From: Burkholderia ambifaria
GTDB taxonomy: Bacteria; Pseudomonadota; Gammaproteobacteria; Burkholderiales; Burkholderiaceae
Assembly: GCF_001443045.1 (NCBI RefSeq)
Contig: NZ_LKPJ01000002.1
Span: 33,267-97,266, forward strand
Reading direction: 5' to 3'
DNA: 64,000 bases
The position numbers and the translations under genes were made by a program. Below, one piece after another: positions 62,685 through 64,000 of the stretch (the stretch's first letter is position 1; each line of letters begins with the position of its first letter). The notes beneath the pieces are model-generated. The model saw nothing but the letters and a program-made list of their open reading frames with translations, did no database searches and was not told the DNA's origin.

Positions 62685-62865
62685 GTTGACGTCTTCCCCG
62701 CCTAAAGGCTGAAGATTCTCACACTTGAAGACGCACGTCCGCAACGGAGCACGACTCGCCATCGATGGCGGGTCTCTCGCAGCACATTCCGATGCATTCC
62801 ACAGGCGAGGCGTCGCGCTGCCATGTCAACGCCGTGAACCGCTTTGTCCAGTCAATGACGGATCG

Positions 62866-63147
62866 TCACGTCGGCGTCGATTCGTGGCGCTTCGTCGCGG
62901 CACCGGACGGCTGCGCGCCGGGCAGCGAGCCGAACATGTGCTGGCTGCACTTCGCCTCGCTCCATGCGGTCTTCAGGTGGATGCCCGCGAGCATCCGGCG
63001 AGCGACCGGCAGGATCTGTTCGCCGGCAAGGATGCCCAGCAGGCCGGCCAGCGCAATGGTGGGCGGAGCGGGCGATTGCACGCCGATCAGCGTGTAGACG
63101 ACGCCGGCGAGAATACCGGCAAGTATCGAGGCAATGTACGGTTTCAT
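62866..63147 (-). CDS. XapX domain (DUF1427) small membrane protein
   Basis: 93-aa protein. The first 55 residues hold two hydrophobic segments with the XapX pattern (Ile-Leu-Ala-Gly-Ile-Leu-Ala-Gly-Val-Val-Tyr and Pro-Ala-Pro-Pro-Thr-Ile-Ala-Leu-Ala-Gly-Leu-Leu-Gly). The last 25 residues are a polar tail. I chose ATG 63147. It is divergent from the YcaC-like hydrolase gene, a common pairing in proteobacteria. Function is unknown, perhaps membrane transport. Confidence 0.82.
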   Translation of the reverse strand: MKPYIASILAGILAGVVYTLIGVQSPAPPTIALAGLLGILAGEQILPVARRMLAGIHLKTAWSEAKCSQHMFGSLPGAQPSGAATKRHESTPT

Positions 63148-63460
63148 AAGATAAATTGAAGTGAATGACAACCGTGTGAAGGATGCGGACAAATCACGGC
63201 CGAGGAACGGACGAAGTTGGAAAAGATCCTATCAGGCCACGCGAGGCGCGGCGCGAGAATTCAATTGATTTAAGTTTTTTTCAGGATCTGTTTTGCGGGC
63301 GTTTTAAAACAGAACGATTAATTGGCATTGCTGCAGGTTTCCGTATTGAATGATGGACGTTGGCAGGAAGACCTCCCAGCACGGCGCATCGGGCGCCCTC
63401 ACTCCCGCCTTGCCGGCGAGGCAGGCTTTATTTTTCTCCACGTCAAAGGACATCACCGCC
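63148..63460. other. divergent promoter region, AT-rich
   Basis: 313 bases between xapX (minus) and the hydrolase (plus). It is clearly AT-richer than its surroundings around 63255-63330. No gene is seen. The inverted repeat at 63287-63313 is listed separately. Confidence 0.5.
63287..63313. promoter_or_regulatory. candidate LysR-type operator
   Basis: Arms TCTGTTTT (63287-63294) and AAAACAGA (63306-63313) are perfect complements with an 11-base spacer, matching the T-N11-A form of LysR sites. It lies 148 bases upstream of the hydrolase start and 140 bases upstream of xapX. The neighbouring YhaJ-like LysR is the obvious candidate binder. Confidence 0.45.
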
Positions 63461-64000
63461 ATGAGCAATCCGAAGCTTGAAGTTCTTACCCCGCAGAACA
63501 GCCAGCTGATCTTCATCGACCAGCAGCCGCAGATGGCGTTCGGCGTGCAGTCGATCGATCGCCAGACGCTGAAGAACAACGTCGTTGGCCTCGCGAAGGC
63601 CGCGAAGGTATTCAACATCCCGACCACGATCACGACGGTCGAAAGCGAAGGCTTTTCGGGTCATACCTATCCCGAGCTGCTCGACGTGTTCCCGAACCAG
63701 AAGACGCTCGAACGCACGTCGATGAATTCGTGGGATGACCAGAAGGTGCGCGACGCACTCGCCGCGAACGGCCGCAAGAAGGTGGTCGTATCCGGTCTGT
63801 GGACGGAAGTCTGCAACACCACGTTCGCACTGTGCGCGATGCTCGAAGGCGACTACGAGATCTACATGGTGGCCGACGCATCGGGCGGCACCACGCAGGC
63901 CGCGCACGATTTCGCGATGCAGCGGATGGTGCAGGCGGGTGTCGTGCCCGTCACGTGGCAGCAGGTTCTGCTCGAATGGCAGCGCGACTGGGCGCGCCGC
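63461..64000 (+). CDS. isochorismatase-family hydrolase (YcaC-like), cut by the window end
   Basis: The first 180 residues are seen and the frame is open at 64000; relatives are about 210 residues. Family features are Asp in Phe-Ile-Asp-Gln-Gln-Pro near 20 and the nucleophilic Cys in Gly-Leu-Trp-Thr-Glu-Val-Cys near 118, followed by Asp-Ala-Ser-Gly-Gly. Such cysteine hydrolases cleave amides or related bonds; YcaC's substrate is not established. Divergence from xapX and the presence of a YhaJ-like LysR gene fit the usual context. AAAGGA precedes the ATG. Confidence 0.88.
   Translation, partial: MSNPKLEVLTPQNSQLIFIDQQPQMAFGVQSIDRQTLKNNVVGLAKAAKVFNIPTTITTVESEGFSGHTYPELLDVFPNQKTLERTSMNSWDDQKVRDALAANGRKKVVVSGLWTEVCNTTFALCAMLEGDYEIYMVADASGGTTQAAHDFAMQRMVQAGVVPVTWQQVLLEWQRDWARR

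Noticed and set aside
63304..63633. Minus-strand 109-codon frame across the hydrolase start
   Set aside because: Antisense to a conserved gene and its promoter; no domain.

Overview
The window is GC-rich, densely coded DNA that looks like a secondary chromosome of a Burkholderia cepacia-complex-like betaproteobacterium. The reasons are the codon bias, the many LysR/GntR/AraC regulators, ABC importers for amino acids and polyamine-like compounds, a DUF3331 protein, XapX, and three large winged-helix/ATPase regulators. This placement is inference from gene content. I saw no rRNA, tRNA, CRISPR array, insertion sequence or phage genes.

Layout. (1) 1-4636: a sugar-acid catabolic run, made of the end of a mannitol-dehydrogenase-like oxidoreductase, an L-fuconate dehydratase-type enolase, an ACS-family MFS transporter and a UxaA-type dehydratase. 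(2) 4710-22128: a large two-armed catabolic locus. The leftward arm has an AruI-like thiamine-diphosphate decarboxylase, an aldehyde dehydrogenase, a Pot-type ABC importer, a Glt-type ABC importer and a LysR regulator. The rightward arm has an Art/His-type ABC importer, a histidine-ammonia-lyase homologue and a HutC-like GntR regulator. The lyase homologue lacks the Ala-Ser-Gly tripeptide needed to build the MIO cofactor. HutC-type palindromes lie in the divergent promoter region, and a composite promoter motif is shared by the two leftward promoters. (3) 22350-26712: an acyl-CoA dehydrogenase remnant and pyruvate carboxylase. (4) 27160-32422: a zinc-ribbon/class III cyclase/ATPase/TPR protein, a patatin phospholipase and an HD-domain protein. 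(5) 32552-36280: a doubly frameshifted TetR gene, a periplasmic VOC protein with an outer-membrane AlgE-like porin, and a metallo-beta-lactamase-fold remnant. (6) 36334-43313: an AraC regulator, a 951-aa winged-helix/ATPase regulator, a YtcJ-like amidohydrolase and an HD-like protein without its HD doublet. (7) 43408-48416: a LysR regulator and a periplasmic molybdenum hydroxylase with its 2Fe-2S subunit and triheme cytochrome c. (8) 48599-56693: a 1706-aa kinase-like/ATPase/GAF/histidine kinase, a second winged-helix/ATPase regulator, a lone receiver protein and a FixJ-type response regulator. (9) 56842-61662: two related alpha/beta hydrolases, a DUF3331 protein and a third winged-helix/ATPase regulator. 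The second hydrolase runs into a 221-bp inverted copy of part of itself. (10) 61776-64000: LysR, XapX and a YcaC-like isochorismatase-family hydrolase cut by the window end.

How the genes work together. The best candidate for an undescribed system is region 2. Its three importers point to basic or guanidino/polyamine-like substrates. The decarboxylase and aldehyde dehydrogenase match the AruI/KauB steps of the arginine transaminase pathway, but no transaminase is present, and the MIO-less lyase homologue sits where one would expect an entry enzyme. Regions 6-9 carry unusually many large ATPase-type regulators and a two-component system with two possible receiver partners.
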